Shown here: positions 35,842-45,241 of the stretch, piece by piece
How the letters are laid out: every line of letters begins with the position of its first letter
How positions within the stretch are numbered: the stretch's first letter is position 1
Assembly: GCA_019636375.1 (NCBI GenBank)
Contig: JAHBXS010000002.1
Span: forward strand, 213,621-277,620
DNA: 64,000 nucleotides
Reading direction: 5' to 3'
DNA from: Pirellulaceae bacterium
GTDB taxonomy: Bacteria; Planctomycetota; Planctomycetia; Pirellulales; Pirellulaceae
Position numbers and translations under genes: made by a program
Notes under the pieces: model-generated
Told to the model about the DNA's origin: nothing
What the model saw: only the letters and a program-made list of their open reading frames with translations
Database searches by the model: none

Positions 35842-36210
35842 ATGAACCCCAATACCGTTTGGCATATCGCTTCCGATTTAATGATGGTCTCCAACGTCAA
35901 AACGGCGGCCACCCAAAATCAACTGAACTTTGTCGCCATTCCCAACTTGGCCAAACTCCCCGCTGAAAATCTGCCGCTTGAAGTTGCCGTCGTGCTGATT
36001 GACTTGCAGCTACCGGGCCTTGATTTCGAGCGACTCAAATCGCTGTTGGCTACAAACACCCATTCGCAACCTTTGATTTGCTTGTACGCTCAACATGTAG
36101 ACGAAGACGCCCTCGCTCGTGGCGCCGCTTTGGGAGTCGGCCAGGTCATGACCCGCGGCCAAGTCCACCGAGATGCACAACGAATTTTTTCGAGTGTTTC
36201 GAAGATTTAA
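35842..36210 (+). CDS. Degenerate response-regulator receiver-like protein
   Basis: 122 residues from ATG 35842, with AAGGAAC 7 nt upstream. The length and pattern fit a single receiver domain: a beta-1 start TVWHIASDLMMVS, the strand VAVVLIDLQLPGLDF carrying a candidate phospho-acceptor Asp followed by LPG, then LICLYAQHVDE. There is no acidic pair after beta-1 (ASDL where DD or ED is expected). The conserved Lys near the end is replaced in the VMTRGQVHRDA region by Arg. It is therefore probably not a normally phosphorylated regulator; it may act as a pseudo-receiver. No output domain is present. It is 188 bp after the P-II gene. Confidence 0.55.
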   Translation: MNPNTVWHIASDLMMVSNVKTAATQNQLNFVAIPNLAKLPAENLPLEVAVVLIDLQLPGLDFERLKSLLATNTHSQPLICLYAQHVDEDALARGAALGVGQVMTRGQVHRDAQRIFSSVSKI

Positions 36211-36455
36211 ACAGGAGTCAAAATAGGGCAAGTATTTATCAAGTTGATCATGGTCTGTTCACGAGAGATTTGCGTCCGATTTTCGATTCCGACTTTTGTC
36301 ACGAATTATCAAACACTTGATATCGCCGGTTCAATCACTTTGACCCTGGGATTGCACTCGGCAACGCTCATCGCGTGAATGCACCGCGAAACGACATCGA
36401 CGCTTGCCGTCAACGTCGCGTCAAAAGAAACTTGCAAAACGCGCAAGGCCTCGCA

Positions 36456-36770
36456 TTACCGATGGCGATTGATCATGTTTTGCAAAGCGGTTTTGGGTTG
36501 GGCACCGATCATGGAATCGACGACTTCTCCGTTCTTGAACAATAAGATCGCCGGAATACTGGAGATGCCGTATTGTTGAGCGACCATGCCTTCGTTGTCA
36601 ACGTTGACCTTGCCGATTTTCACATCGGTGTATTCGGCGGCCAACTGATCAATTATCGGACCGATCGCCTTGCAAGGCCCACACCAGGGAGCCCAAAAAT
36701 CAACTAGTACCGGGACCTCTGAATTGATGACTTCGGTCTCAAAATTTTCGTCAGTAAAGCTCAACGCCAT
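36456..36770 (-). CDS. trxA: Thioredoxin
   Basis: 104 residues, standard length, with the active site VDFWAPWCGPCKAIGP, the cis-Pro loop GISSIPAILLF and the following KNGEVVDSMIGAQPK. It reduces protein disulfides in the cytoplasm and is the usual electron donor of DsbD, encoded 2 kb away. ATG 36770 has AAGGAAAA upstream. It is a single gene on the minus strand, 228 bp after the fusA stop. Confidence 0.96.
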   Translation of the reverse strand: MALSFTDENFETEVINSEVPVLVDFWAPWCGPCKAIGPIIDQLAAEYTDVKIGKVNVDNEGMVAQQYGISSIPAILLFKNGEVVDSMIGAQPKTALQNMINRHR

Positions 36771-36997
36771 GAGTATTTTCCTTTTTCAAAAGTAATGTTC
36801 GATGTTTGCGATTTTAGCTGCGTGATTCCGTGCGTCAATCGGCGACGATAAGTACCAGTTTCTCCGCAAGAAATCGGACTGGACAGTTAACAAAAGCTCT
36901 GCATATTAAAAACTCAAGCAACAATCTTCCAAGAAACCTTCAAATTAATAGTTGACCGTCGTTGGCAAAATGCCGTGGCAATCGCCACTTCCGGCCT

Positions 36998-39082
36998 CTA
37001 AACGGCGAACGACTCGACGACTTGGCGCGGTGCGGGTTCGTAGGCCAATGGCTCCATCGAACTTCCAGCCCGACCTTGGCTGAGACTGCGCATCGCATTC
37101 GAATAACCAAACAATTCCGCCAACGGTGCGTGGGCTTCAATCACGGTGATACCAGAATGGCTGTCCGTGTTGGCGATTCGAGCTCGACGTTGCGCTAAAT
37201 CACCTACGAAATCGCCATAGAAGTCGTCGGGGGTGGTGACGGTCAATTTCATGACGGGTTCAAGTAAAACGGGGCCGCCTTGCGTCAGTGCTTTTTCAAA
37301 GGCATCGCCGGCCGCAATGGCGAACGCAACATCGTTACTTTGTTCGTTAAATTCGATGTCGAGAACGCTGATCCGCATTTTCGATAATGGAAAATTTCCG
37401 ATCTGCCCTCCCCCTGCGGTTCGCGCACGCAATTCCTCCAACATCGGACCGACAAACTCGACGGTGATCTTTTCAGGCGTGAGCCGGTTGAGAACTGGAA
37501 TCGTGCCGTCCTCTGAATCAAATGGCTCCATGCGAATTTTGACTTTCGCAAACAACTGCTGGCCACCGACAATTCTTTGACATTCTCCGGTGACTTCTAC
37601 CGATGAAGCGATTGTCTCGCGGTAACTGACCCTTGGTTTATGTACCTTGACATTCAGTTTGAAATCCCGCAACAGGCGATTACGAATCACTTCCAGATGC
37701 AACTCCCCCATTCCAGAGATCAGCGTTTGACCGGTTTCTTCGTTTTCGCGAGCGTTGAAAGTCGGGTCCTGACGCTTAAGCATTTCCAAAACCTCGCTGA
37801 GCTTTTTGCGATCTGCGGTTGTTTCAGGCTCGATGGCCATTTGAATTACTGTTTCCGGAAACTTGATCTGCTCCAATTGAATGAGCGAGCGTGTATCGCA
37901 AAGCGTGTCTCCTGTGACCGCATAACGGGGCCCAATCACACCGACAATTTCGCCGGGGCCGGCTTCGTCGATTTGACCATCTCTGTCCTTTTTCGTGGCA
38001 TTGATCTGCCAAAGCTGTGCCACGTTTTCTTTTTTGTCATTCGCAGGACAACTCGCGCGACTGTTGGCGTGGAGCACTCCTGAATAAACTCGAATCCAAT
38101 ACAAATCACCGGTTTTGGCTGGCAGGATTTTAAAGACCAAACCGCAAAAGGGTTCCTTTGGATCTGGCTTGCGCACCTCCACCGCGTCCTTTTTGGAGGG
38201 GTTGGTTCCTCTAACCGGTGGGCGGTCAAACGGCGAAGGCAAGTAATCCCTTACCGAATTAAGAACCGATTGAACTCCGATACCGTGCAAGGCCGACCCG
38301 CAAACTACTGGTTGCACTTGACCGGCCAAAGTAGCCTTGCGAATCACGTTTTTGATCAACTCATTGGAGATGGGTGACTCGTTCAATGCCAATTCAGTCA
38401 GTTCATCGCTGAAGGTGTACAGTTTCTCCAGCAGTTGCGCTCGCTCATATTCCGCGACATCCTGTAACTCCTCCGGAATTGGCAGTTCATTGATCGTTTT
38501 GCCCTCGTCGGCAAACTGGAGCATCTTCTGATCGATCAAGTCGATGACGCCTCGAAAGGGATCATTGACGTGACTTGGTCCTTGGCCCACGGGAATTTGC
38601 AACACGAGAGGGTCGGCACGCAACCGCGTTTTCATCTCAGAAACTACGCGCTCAAACTCTGCACCCTCGCGATCCAACTTGTTGATAAAAGCAATTCGAG
38701 GGACTTGATAACGATTCGCTTGACGCCAAACCGTTTCCGATTGAGCCTCGACACCTTCCCGCGCACTAAATACCACCACTGCTCCATCCAAAACGCGGAG
38801 ACTCCGCTCGACTTCTGCAGTAAAGTCGACGTGGCCAGGAGTGTCCAGCAAATTGATATGAACATCGCGCCAATCGAAGGTGACACAGGCGGCATAAATC
38901 GTGATCCCCCGTTCTTGCTCCTCGGGATCGTCATCGGTCGTTGTGGTCCCTTTGTCGACCATGCCCACGCGATGCTTGGCTCCACTGAGGAACAGCATTC
39001 TTTCGGTGACAGTGGTTTTTCCCGCATCAATATGGGCGATGATCCCGATGTTTCGCAGGCTATCTGTTTTTCTGGTCGCCAT
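36998..39082 (-). CDS. fusA: Elongation factor G family GTPase
   Basis: 694 residues, normal EF-G length. The G-domain motifs are IIAHIDAGKTT (G1), QERGITI (G2), DTPGHVDF (G3) and AFINKLD (G4). Domains II-V follow, with the domain IV/V sequences PVLLEPVMKLTV and RRARIANTDS. EF-G catalyses translocation and, with ribosome recycling factor, subunit splitting. Some G-domain stretches (AACVTFDW, GVEAQSETVWRQANRYQVPRI) remind me more of EF-G2/mitochondrial EFG2-type sequences than of classical EF-G1. It closes the str-type cluster after rpsL and rpsG but is separated from rpsG by an intrinsic terminator, so it should have its own promoter. tuf is not downstream; it lies in the tRNA cluster at 53.4 kb. 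Confidence 0.93.
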   Translation of the reverse strand: MATRKTDSLRNIGIIAHIDAGKTTVTERMLFLSGAKHRVGMVDKGTTTTDDDPEEQERGITIYAACVTFDWRDVHINLLDTPGHVDFTAEVERSLRVLDGAVVVFSAREGVEAQSETVWRQANRYQVPRIAFINKLDREGAEFERVVSEMKTRLRADPLVLQIPVGQGPSHVNDPFRGVIDLIDQKMLQFADEGKTINELPIPEELQDVAEYERAQLLEKLYTFSDELTELALNESPISNELIKNVIRKATLAGQVQPVVCGSALHGIGVQSVLNSVRDYLPSPFDRPPVRGTNPSKKDAVEVRKPDPKEPFCGLVFKILPAKTGDLYWIRVYSGVLHANSRASCPANDKKENVAQLWQINATKKDRDGQIDEAGPGEIVGVIGPRYAVTGDTLCDTRSLIQLEQIKFPETVIQMAIEPETTADRKKLSEVLEMLKRQDPTFNARENEETGQTLISGMGELHLEVIRNRLLRDFKLNVKVHKPRVSYRETIASSVEVTGECQRIVGGQQLFAKVKIRMEPFDSEDGTIPVLNRLTPEKITVEFVGPMLEELRARTAGGGQIGNFPLSKMRISVLDIEFNEQSNDVAFAIAAGDAFEKALTQGGPVLLEPVMKLTVTTPDDFYGDFVGDLAQRRARIANTDSHSGITVIEAHAPLAELFGYSNAMRSLSQGRAGSSMEPLAYEPAPRQVVESFAV

Positions 39083-39207
39083 TTTTGAATTCTCTGTCAG
39101 ATCACAAATGTTGGGTCGATTTCAGGTTCGGTGCTGCACTACAAAAAGGTGAACGGCCAGTTTTGGCAATGGCACCTACCGCGATTTGTACCCTGTCATA
39201 AGCGCAT

Positions 39208-39240
39208 AAAAAAACCGTCTTGCGATACTCACAAAACGGT
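39208..39240 (-). terminator. Intrinsic terminator between rpsG and fusA
   Basis: Minus-strand arms ACCGTTTTG and CAAGACGGT (one mismatch) with a 9-nt loop are followed by TTTTTTT. It starts 18 bp after the rpsG stop, upstream of fusA. Confidence 0.72.
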
Positions 39241-39258
39241 GTTGATCGTTCGGCAATC

Positions 39259-39729
39259 TTACCAAGCGAAGTGAGCAAACGCCTTGTTCGCGTCAGCCAT
39301 TTTGTGCGTGTTTTCACGCTTGGTAATAGCCACACCTTCTTTGTTATAGGCAGCCAACAACTCGTCAGCCAATTTCAAATAGGTTGGACGTCCCTTTTTA
39401 TCGCGAACCGCGTTCAAAACCCATCGAATCGCGAGGGACTGTTGTCGTTGCCGGTTGACTTGCATGGGGACTTGATAAGAGGCACCACCGACCCGCTTCG
39501 AACGAACTTCAATGAGCGGTTTTACATTCTCAACCGCTTGCTCGAAGACCTCGATAGGAGAAAGGTCTGGCTGACGACGCCCGATTTCGTCTAAGGCATC
39601 ATAGAAGACCCCCTGAGCGACGGCTTTTTTCCCGTCCCACATAAGACAATTGATAAACTTGCTGGCCAACAACGATCCGTACTTGGCGTCGGGGCGGAGT
39701 TGGGTTCGGCTGGCGGTAATTTTGCCCAT
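39259..39729 (-). CDS. rpsG: 30S ribosomal protein S7
   Basis: 156 residues, the canonical length. Recognised by [23 protein letters not shown] near the start, [17 protein letters not shown] and ALAIRWV-like sequence in the middle, and the C-terminal [21 protein letters not shown]7 nucleates assembly of the 30S head by binding the 3' major domain of 16S rRNA. It is 53 bp after rpsL on the minus strand, forming the rpsL-rpsG pair, and is followed by an intrinsic terminator. Confidence 0.97.
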   Translation of the reverse strand: MGKITASRTQLRPDAKYGSLLASKFINCLMWDGKKAVAQGVFYDALDEIGRRQPDLSPIEVFEQAVENVKPLIEVRSKRVGGASYQVPMQVNRQRQQSLAIRWVLNAVRDKKGRPTYLKLADELLAAYNKEGVAITKRENTHKMADANKAFAHFAW

Positions 39730-39782
39730 AAAAAATACTTCGAATAATCGTGGATGATCTAAAGGAACATGACGGCAGAAAA

Positions 39783-40151
39783 CTAAGGCTTCTTTGTGCC
39801 GTATTTGCTACGAGCTTGTCGACGTTTATCGACTCCCAATGTGTCTTGAGTACCTCGCACCACATGGTAACGAACCCCTGGAAGGTCGCGCACACGTCCA
39901 CCGCGAACCAACACGATGGAGTGCTCTTGTAGGTTGTGCCCTTCGCCAGGGATGTAAACCGTGACTTCTTTCCCGCTCGACAAACGAACACGGGTGATCT
40001 TCCGCAAAGCCGAGTTGGGCTTTTTGGGAGTCATGGTTTTAACCTGCAAGCAAACCCCTTGCTTGAAAGGGCATTTCTCCAAAACAGGCGATTTCGAGAA
40101 TCGCTTTTGGGGACGCCGCTTTTTTCGGATTAGTTGATTAATCGTTGGCAT
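39783..40151 (-). CDS. rpsL: 30S ribosomal protein S12
   Basis: 122 residues. Family hallmarks are the start [12 protein letters not shown], the decoding-site loop [13 protein letters not shown] (Lys43 equivalent unaltered, the streptomycin-sensitive form), [27 protein letters not shown], and the basic end SKYGTKKP. S12 sits at the decoding centre and helps control accuracy. It begins the rpsL-rpsG unit, about 280 bp after rpoC. A probable terminator at 40261 lies between them, so it should have its own promoter. Confidence 0.97.
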   Translation of the reverse strand: MPTINQLIRKKRRPQKRFSKSPVLEKCPFKQGVCLQVKTMTPKKPNSALRKITRVRLSSGKEVTVYIPGEGHNLQEHSIVLVRGGRVRDLPGVRYHVVRGTQDTLGVDKRRQARSKYGTKKP

Positions 40152-40260
40152 GTGGTGTGTAGTTCTAAGTTTATAAGTATCGACAATGCCTCGTTTCCAT
40201 GATCAATTCGGAAACAGGCTCATAAAAATGTTTGGTTTTTTGACGTTTATCGCATAATCC

Positions 40261-40284
40261 AAAAAAACCCGCTCTCTCGGGAAC
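40261..40284 (-). terminator. Probable intrinsic terminator between rpoC and rpsL
   Basis: On the minus strand CCCG-AGAGAG-CGGG is followed by TTTTTTTGG. The stem is only 4 bp plus possible wobble pairs, so strength is uncertain. Confidence 0.5.
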
Positions 40285-40432
40285 TTAATAGGTTAGCGAT
40301 TTCCCCGAAAAGGTCAACGGCTTGGCAGTCGCCTTTTCTAGGATAACGCGGTTTTTTTGACACGCCGAATCCGGCGACAATCCCGAATTCACCCTCAATT
40401 TCCTCGAAATCCGCACTTATCCGCCACTGTTC

Positions 40433-43400
40433 CTACTCCGGTTCAGCCTCATCTCCGCTGGTCCGCAGCACGCCACCATCCAGTCGGTCGATGAGCTCCT
40501 TGAACTCTTCCCAGCGACCGGTAACCAATAGTGCCGCTTGCTCTGGCCAAGTTCCCGGATCGTGCATTCCGAATTCAGGACCGGCCTCGTCCAAGACGGC
40601 TCGCAACGTTCCCGTATCCGTGGTGGCGAGATCAGTCCATGTCCCGATCCCTTTCGCTTGCATGACTTCGGCAATTTTCGGTCCGATTCCTTCGACAATG
40701 GTTAGGTCATCGAGTGTCACGGTTCTTCCAATAATCGCGGACGCCGTCTGCAAATCCATTCCCGGTTCATCGACTCGGAGGTTCCCTGCGTCAGTGCCTG
40801 CCGAATATTGTCCTTCGTCATCATCATGGGTCGAGTTGAAGTCATTTTCGGACGTGACATTGAAACGCTGAATATTGGTTACCTCAGCGGCTGTCGGTGT
40901 CTCCAGCAACGGGAAGCTGGCCTCCAGAGACTGAGTCGGAGCAGCGGCCACTTCGCGCATCGCTTCAAGGTTGTATTGAACCTCGGCATCTTGGAAGGTT
41001 CGGAAACCGGTACCTGCGGGGATCAAGTGTCCCAGGATGACGTTTTCTTTCAGACCAACCAAGTGATCGACTTTTCCGGCCAACGCTGCTTCGGTGAGAA
41101 CCTTTGTGGTTTCTTGGAAACTGGCGGCAGAAATAAAGCTAGAGCTTTGAACTGAAGCCTTGGTAATTCCGAGCAACTGAGCCTTGCTGGTTGCCGCCTT
41201 AGGTTTGCTTCCTTTTGCAGGCTTGCCCCCTTCGCTTTCGATACGAGCATTCTCTTCTTCGACGTATTCACGAAGAACGACTTGCCCTTTCTTGAAGCTG
41301 CTGTCTCCTGGATCGGATATCTTGAGACATTTTTCGAGGTCTTGATTGATGCGACGGATGTCGAAGCGATCCAAAACCATTCCAGGAAGCAAGTTACTGT
41401 CACCAGCCGAATCGACTTTTACCTTCCGCAACATCCGTGCGATAATCACTTCAATGTGTTTATCATTGATTTCTACACGTTGGCTACGGTAAACGCTTTG
41501 GATTTCGTGGAGCAAATATTGTTGAACGGCCTCTTCCCCAGAGACATCCAAAATATCGTGTGGCACCAATGGCCCGTCCACCAATTGGGCTCCAGCCTTC
41601 ACCGTATCACCCGTATGAACGCGGAAACGTTTTCCGGGTGGAACCAAGTGCTCGCGTTCGATTCCGGCCTCTTCGTTGCGAACAATGATCGTTCGCTTGT
41701 TGCGTTTCTTCTCGTTGAGAATATCGACGACACCGTCGATTTCCGAAAGAACCGCAGGATCCTTGGGCTTGCGGGCCTCAAAAATCTCGGTGACTCGAGG
41801 AAGACCTCCGGTGATGTCACTGACCCCGGACGCCTCACGAGGCGTCTCGGCGATCGTTGAACCGGCAGAAATCATCGCTCCTTCCGCAATCGAGATGTGA
41901 GCACGCTCAGGAAGATAATACACGTCCAGCGTTTTTCCATCTGCGTCCTCGATAACGATATTCGGGTGCAGATCGCTACGTGAATCGATGATCATCCGCC
42001 GCACGGTTCCACTGGCGTCCCGTTCCTCTTTCATCGTTTCGCCGTCGATGATGTCCTCGTAGCGGACTCGTCCGGCAACTTCACTGAGAACCGGAATGGC
42101 GTGGGGATTCCATTGGCATAACATCGTATTGGGCTCGACGACTTGATCGTCCTTGACGTTCAAGATCGCACCAGCCGGGACTTTGTGATTCTCCAATTCC
42201 CGTCCTCGAGGGTCGAGAATTGTGATTTCACCCGTCCGGTTAAGGACGACCGTGTTACCCTTGTCGTTGGTCACATACTTCATTCGCGTGATGCGCACGA
42301 TCCCGGCCTTCTTACAGCGTTTTTCGCTTTCTTCAGCCGTCGTACCGGCAACACCCCCGAAGTGGAAGGTTCGCATCGTCAACTGCGTTCCAGGTTCACC
42401 AATACTTTGAGCTGCGATAATGCCAACGGCCATTCCTTCTTCGACCATATCTCCGGTCGACATATCCATCCCGTAGCAAAGTTGGCAAACCCCAAGAGCC
42501 GCCTCGCAAGTCAATGGGCTACGGACTTGGATTTTCTCCAAACCCATCTCCTCGATCTTGCGGGCGATTTCAGGCGTGATCATCTCGTTTTCACGAACGA
42601 TGACCTCGTCGGTAATCGGATTAACAATATTTTGGCGAGACACACGTCCGTTAATCGCCGTGGCAAGACGGACCTCCACAGTTTCACCGCGATAGATGAC
42701 CCCCTTGGTAATGTACCGCGTGGTCCCGCAATCGTTGACCGTGATGACGACGTTTTGAGCCACGTCTGCCAGTTTACGGGTGAGGTATCCAGAGTCAGCA
42801 GTTTTCAAAGCCGTGTCCGCCAAACCCTTACGTGCACCGTGAGTAGAGCTGAAGTACTCGAGCACGGTCAGACCTTCACGGAAGTTGGCCTTGATGGGAG
42901 CCTCGATGATCTCGCCGGTTGGCTTGGCCATCAAGCCCCGCATCCCCGCGAGCTGTCGAATTTGCTCGACACCACCACGGGCACCAGAGTGAGCCATCAA
43001 AAACACTGGATTAACATAACCCGTGCCGCCGCGATCATCATGCTCCATCGCCTGCATCATGTTCTTGGTGATTTGCTCACGAGCATGAGTCCAGATTTCC
43101 AGAACTTTGTTGTAACGTTCTTGCTCCGTAATGACCCCTCGTTCGTAGTTGCGACGGAACTTCATGACTTCTTTGTCAGCTTCGGCAACGATTTTCTCTT
43201 TGGTGTCCGGAGTCACCAAATCGTCGGTGGCAAATGATAGACCACTGCGGAAGCTTTCACGGAAGCCCAATTGGTTCATGTCGTCGAGCAACTTGATCGT
43301 CGCGCGGCGTCCTGAAATTTGGTAACAGTCGGAAATAACGGTCGAAAGGTCACCCGAACGTAGCGGGTAATTATAGAAGTCCATCCCTCTCGCCAAAATC

Positions 43401-45169
43401 GAGTTGAACAAAATCCGCCCGTAGCTGGTGGTGATCAACTTCGTTCGCGACCGTTCTTCGTCATTGCGACGCTCGAAGCGGTTCTCGTCCAATCGGACTT
43501 TGATCTTGGCATGGATTGTGATGACGCCTTGCGAATAAGCCAACTCGGCTTCTTCGAACGAGGCGAAGCACATCCCCTCCCCTTTTTGCCCAGGCAACAT
43601 CAACGAGATATAGTAGCAACCCATCACCGTATCCTGAGACGGGCTCATGATCGGCTTCCCGTTCGACGGGGCGAAAATATTGTTGGTCGACATCATCAGC
43701 GTGTGAGCTTCGACCTGTGCTTCAATCGATAGTGGCAGGTGTACGGCCATTTGGTCGCCGTCGAAGTCAGCATTGAAACCTCGGCAAACCAGCGGATGCA
43801 AGTGAATCGCATTTCCTTCCACGAGCACCGGCTCAAACGCCTGAATCCCCATCCGGTGTAATGTCGGAGCACGGTTGAGCAGCACAGGGTGATTTTGGAT
43901 GACTTGTTCGAGAATATCCCAAACCTCTTCATCCTTGCGCTCCAGCATCTTCTTTGCACTCTTGATGGTATCGGCGTGTCCGAGTTCCTTAAGTTTGCGA
44001 ATGATAAACGGCTGATACAACTCCAAAGCGATTTTCTTGGGCAGACCGCATTGATGCAGTTTCAAACGCGGGCCTACCACAATCACGCTTCGCGCGGAGT
44101 AGTCAACTCGCTTGCCCAGTAAGTTTTCACGGAATCGCCCTTGCTTTCCTTTGATCATGTCCGTCAAGGACTTGAGCGGCCGGTTGCTGCTCCCCAACAC
44201 CGGTCGTTTGCAGCGGTTGTTATCGAACAAAGCGTCGACAGATTGCTGGAGCATCCGTTTTTCGTTGCGGATGATTACCTCGGGAGCGTTCAGGTCGACC
44301 AATTTTCGCAGCCGGTTGTTTCGGTTGATGATCCGGCGGTACAAATCGTTCAAATCGCTGGTAGCGAAATTACCTGACTCCAACAATACTAGCGGACGCA
44401 AGTCAGGTGGAATCACGGGAATCACGTCCAAAACCATCCATTCGGGCTTGTTTTCGCTATCGCGAATCGACTCGACAATCTTCAAGCGATTGGTAAGGTC
44501 TTTTTTCTTCTGCTTGGAGTTCGTGGTGGCCATTTCTGTCCGCAACTCTTCGCTGAGCTTGACCAAATCCAAACTCGACAACAAGTCGCGAATCGCTTCG
44601 GCACCCATACCAGCTTGGAAGCGGTTGTCGCCAAAATGAGCTTTTGCAGCTCGGTACTCGTCTTCTGTCAGAAGCTCTTGTTTGAGAATTTTCTTGTCAG
44701 AACCAGGAATCTTCTCGCCCTCGATATCACCGGCATTGGTGATCACATAATCTTGGAAGTAAATGACCTTTTCCAAGCTCGTGGTCTTCATGTCCAAAAG
44801 GTTACCCAGACGACTGGGCATGGCCTTGAAGAACCAGATGTGAACGATAGGTGCCGCCAATTCAATATGCCCCATCCGCTTGCGACGGACGCGCGAGTGG
44901 GTGACCTTGACGCCGCAGCGATCGCAGATCATCCCTTTGTACTTCATACCCCGGTACTTGCCGCATGCGCATTCCCAGTCCTTTTCCGGGCCAAAAATTC
45001 GCTCGCAAAACAATCCGTCCTTTTCAGGGCGGTAGGTTCGATAGTTGATCGTCTCGGGTTTCTTGACTTCCCCCATCGACCAACTTCGGATGTCTTGTGG
45101 TCGAGCCAAGCTGATTTTCACAGCCGTGTAATCATTGATACGATCGTAAGAGGTGTCGGCAATCGCCAT
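40433..45169 (-). CDS. rpoC: RNA polymerase beta' subunit with C-terminal helix-hairpin-helix extension
   Basis: 1,578 residues from ATG 45169, chosen because AAGGAG lies 9 bp upstream; the frame extends 11 codons further. Core landmarks: N-terminal zinc site [20 protein letters not shown], active-site [12 protein letters not shown], trigger-loop region [22 protein letters not shown], and second zinc site [13 protein letters not shown]. The canonical C-terminus ends just after LIPAGTGF (residue about 1382-1390). About 190 further residues follow: an acidic, low-complexity linker (to about 1480), then a compact domain with [20 protein letters not shown] and [18 protein letters not shown]. That domain is a helix-hairpin-helix module (DUF4332-like) expected to bind nucleic acid. 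The frame is continuous, so this is a true fusion. The gene follows rpoB by 72 bp. Confidence 0.97.
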   Translation of the reverse strand: MAIADTSYDRINDYTAVKISLARPQDIRSWSMGEVKKPETINYRTYRPEKDGLFCERIFGPEKDWECACGKYRGMKYKGMICDRCGVKVTHSRVRRKRMGHIELAAPIVHIWFFKAMPSRLGNLLDMKTTSLEKVIYFQDYVITNAGDIEGEKIPGSDKKILKQELLTEDEYRAAKAHFGDNRFQAGMGAEAIRDLLSSLDLVKLSEELRTEMATTNSKQKKKDLTNRLKIVESIRDSENKPEWMVLDVIPVIPPDLRPLVLLESGNFATSDLNDLYRRIINRNNRLRKLVDLNAPEVIIRNEKRMLQQSVDALFDNNRCKRPVLGSSNRPLKSLTDMIKGKQGRFRENLLGKRVDYSARSVIVVGPRLKLHQCGLPKKIALELYQPFIIRKLKELGHADTIKSAKKMLERKDEEVWDILEQVIQNHPVLLNRAPTLHRMGIQAFEPVLVEGNAIHLHPLVCRGFNADFDGDQMAVHLPLSIEAQVEAHTLMMSTNNIFAPSNGKPIMSPSQDTVMGCYYISLMLPGQKGEGMCFASFEEAELAYSQGVITIHAKIKVRLDENRFERRNDEERSRTKLITTSYGRILFNSILARGMDFYNYPLRSGDLSTVISDCYQISGRRATIKLLDDMNQLGFRESFRSGLSFATDDLVTPDTKEKIVAEADKEVMKFRRNYERGVITEQERYNKVLEIWTHAREQITKNMMQAMEHDDRGGTGYVNPVFLMAHSGARGGVEQIRQLAGMRGLMAKPTGEIIEAPIKANFREGLTVLEYFSSTHGARKGLADTALKTADSGYLTRKLADVAQNVVITVNDCGTTRYITKGVIYRGETVEVRLATAINGRVSRQNIVNPITDEVIVRENEMITPEIARKIEEMGLEKIQVRSPLTCEAALGVCQLCYGMDMSTGDMVEEGMAVGIIAAQSIGEPGTQLTMRTFHFGGVAGTTAEESEKRCKKAGIVRITRMKYVTNDKGNTVVLNRTGEITILDPRGRELENHKVPAGAILNVKDDQVVEPNTMLCQWNPHAIPVLSEVAGRVRYEDIIDGETMKEERDASGTVRRMIIDSRSDLHPNIVIEDADGKTLDVYYLPERAHISIAEGAMISAGSTIAETPREASGVSDITGGLPRVTEIFEARKPKDPAVLSEIDGVVDILNEKKRNKRTIIVRNEEAGIEREHLVPPGKRFRVHTGDTVKAGAQLVDGPLVPHDILDVSGEEAVQQYLLHEIQSVYRSQRVEINDKHIEVIIARMLRKVKVDSAGDSNLLPGMVLDRFDIRRINQDLEKCLKISDPGDSSFKKGQVVLREYVEEENARIESEGGKPAKGSKPKAATSKAQLLGITKASVQSSSFISAASFQETTKVLTEAALAGKVDHLVGLKENVILGHLIPAGTGFRTFQDAEVQYNLEAMREVAAAPTQSLEASFPLLETPTAAEVTNIQRFNVTSENDFNSTHDDDEGQYSAGTDAGNLRVDEPGMDLQTASAIIGRTVTLDDLTIVEGIGPKIAEVMQAKGIGTWTDLATTDTGTLRAVLDEAGPEFGMHDPGTWPEQAALLVTGRWEEFKELIDRLDGGVLRTSGDEAEPE

Positions 45170-45241
45170 CTTCACCGTCTCCTTAGAAAAACAAAAATTC
45201 AAACCAAACCCAAACGCCAGCAGTCAACAAAAACACTCGCA

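Noticed and set aside
42143..43237. A 364-codon plus-strand frame
   Set aside because: It lies wholly antisense to rpoC, whose reading frame and motifs are certain; long antisense frames are common opposite highly biased genes.
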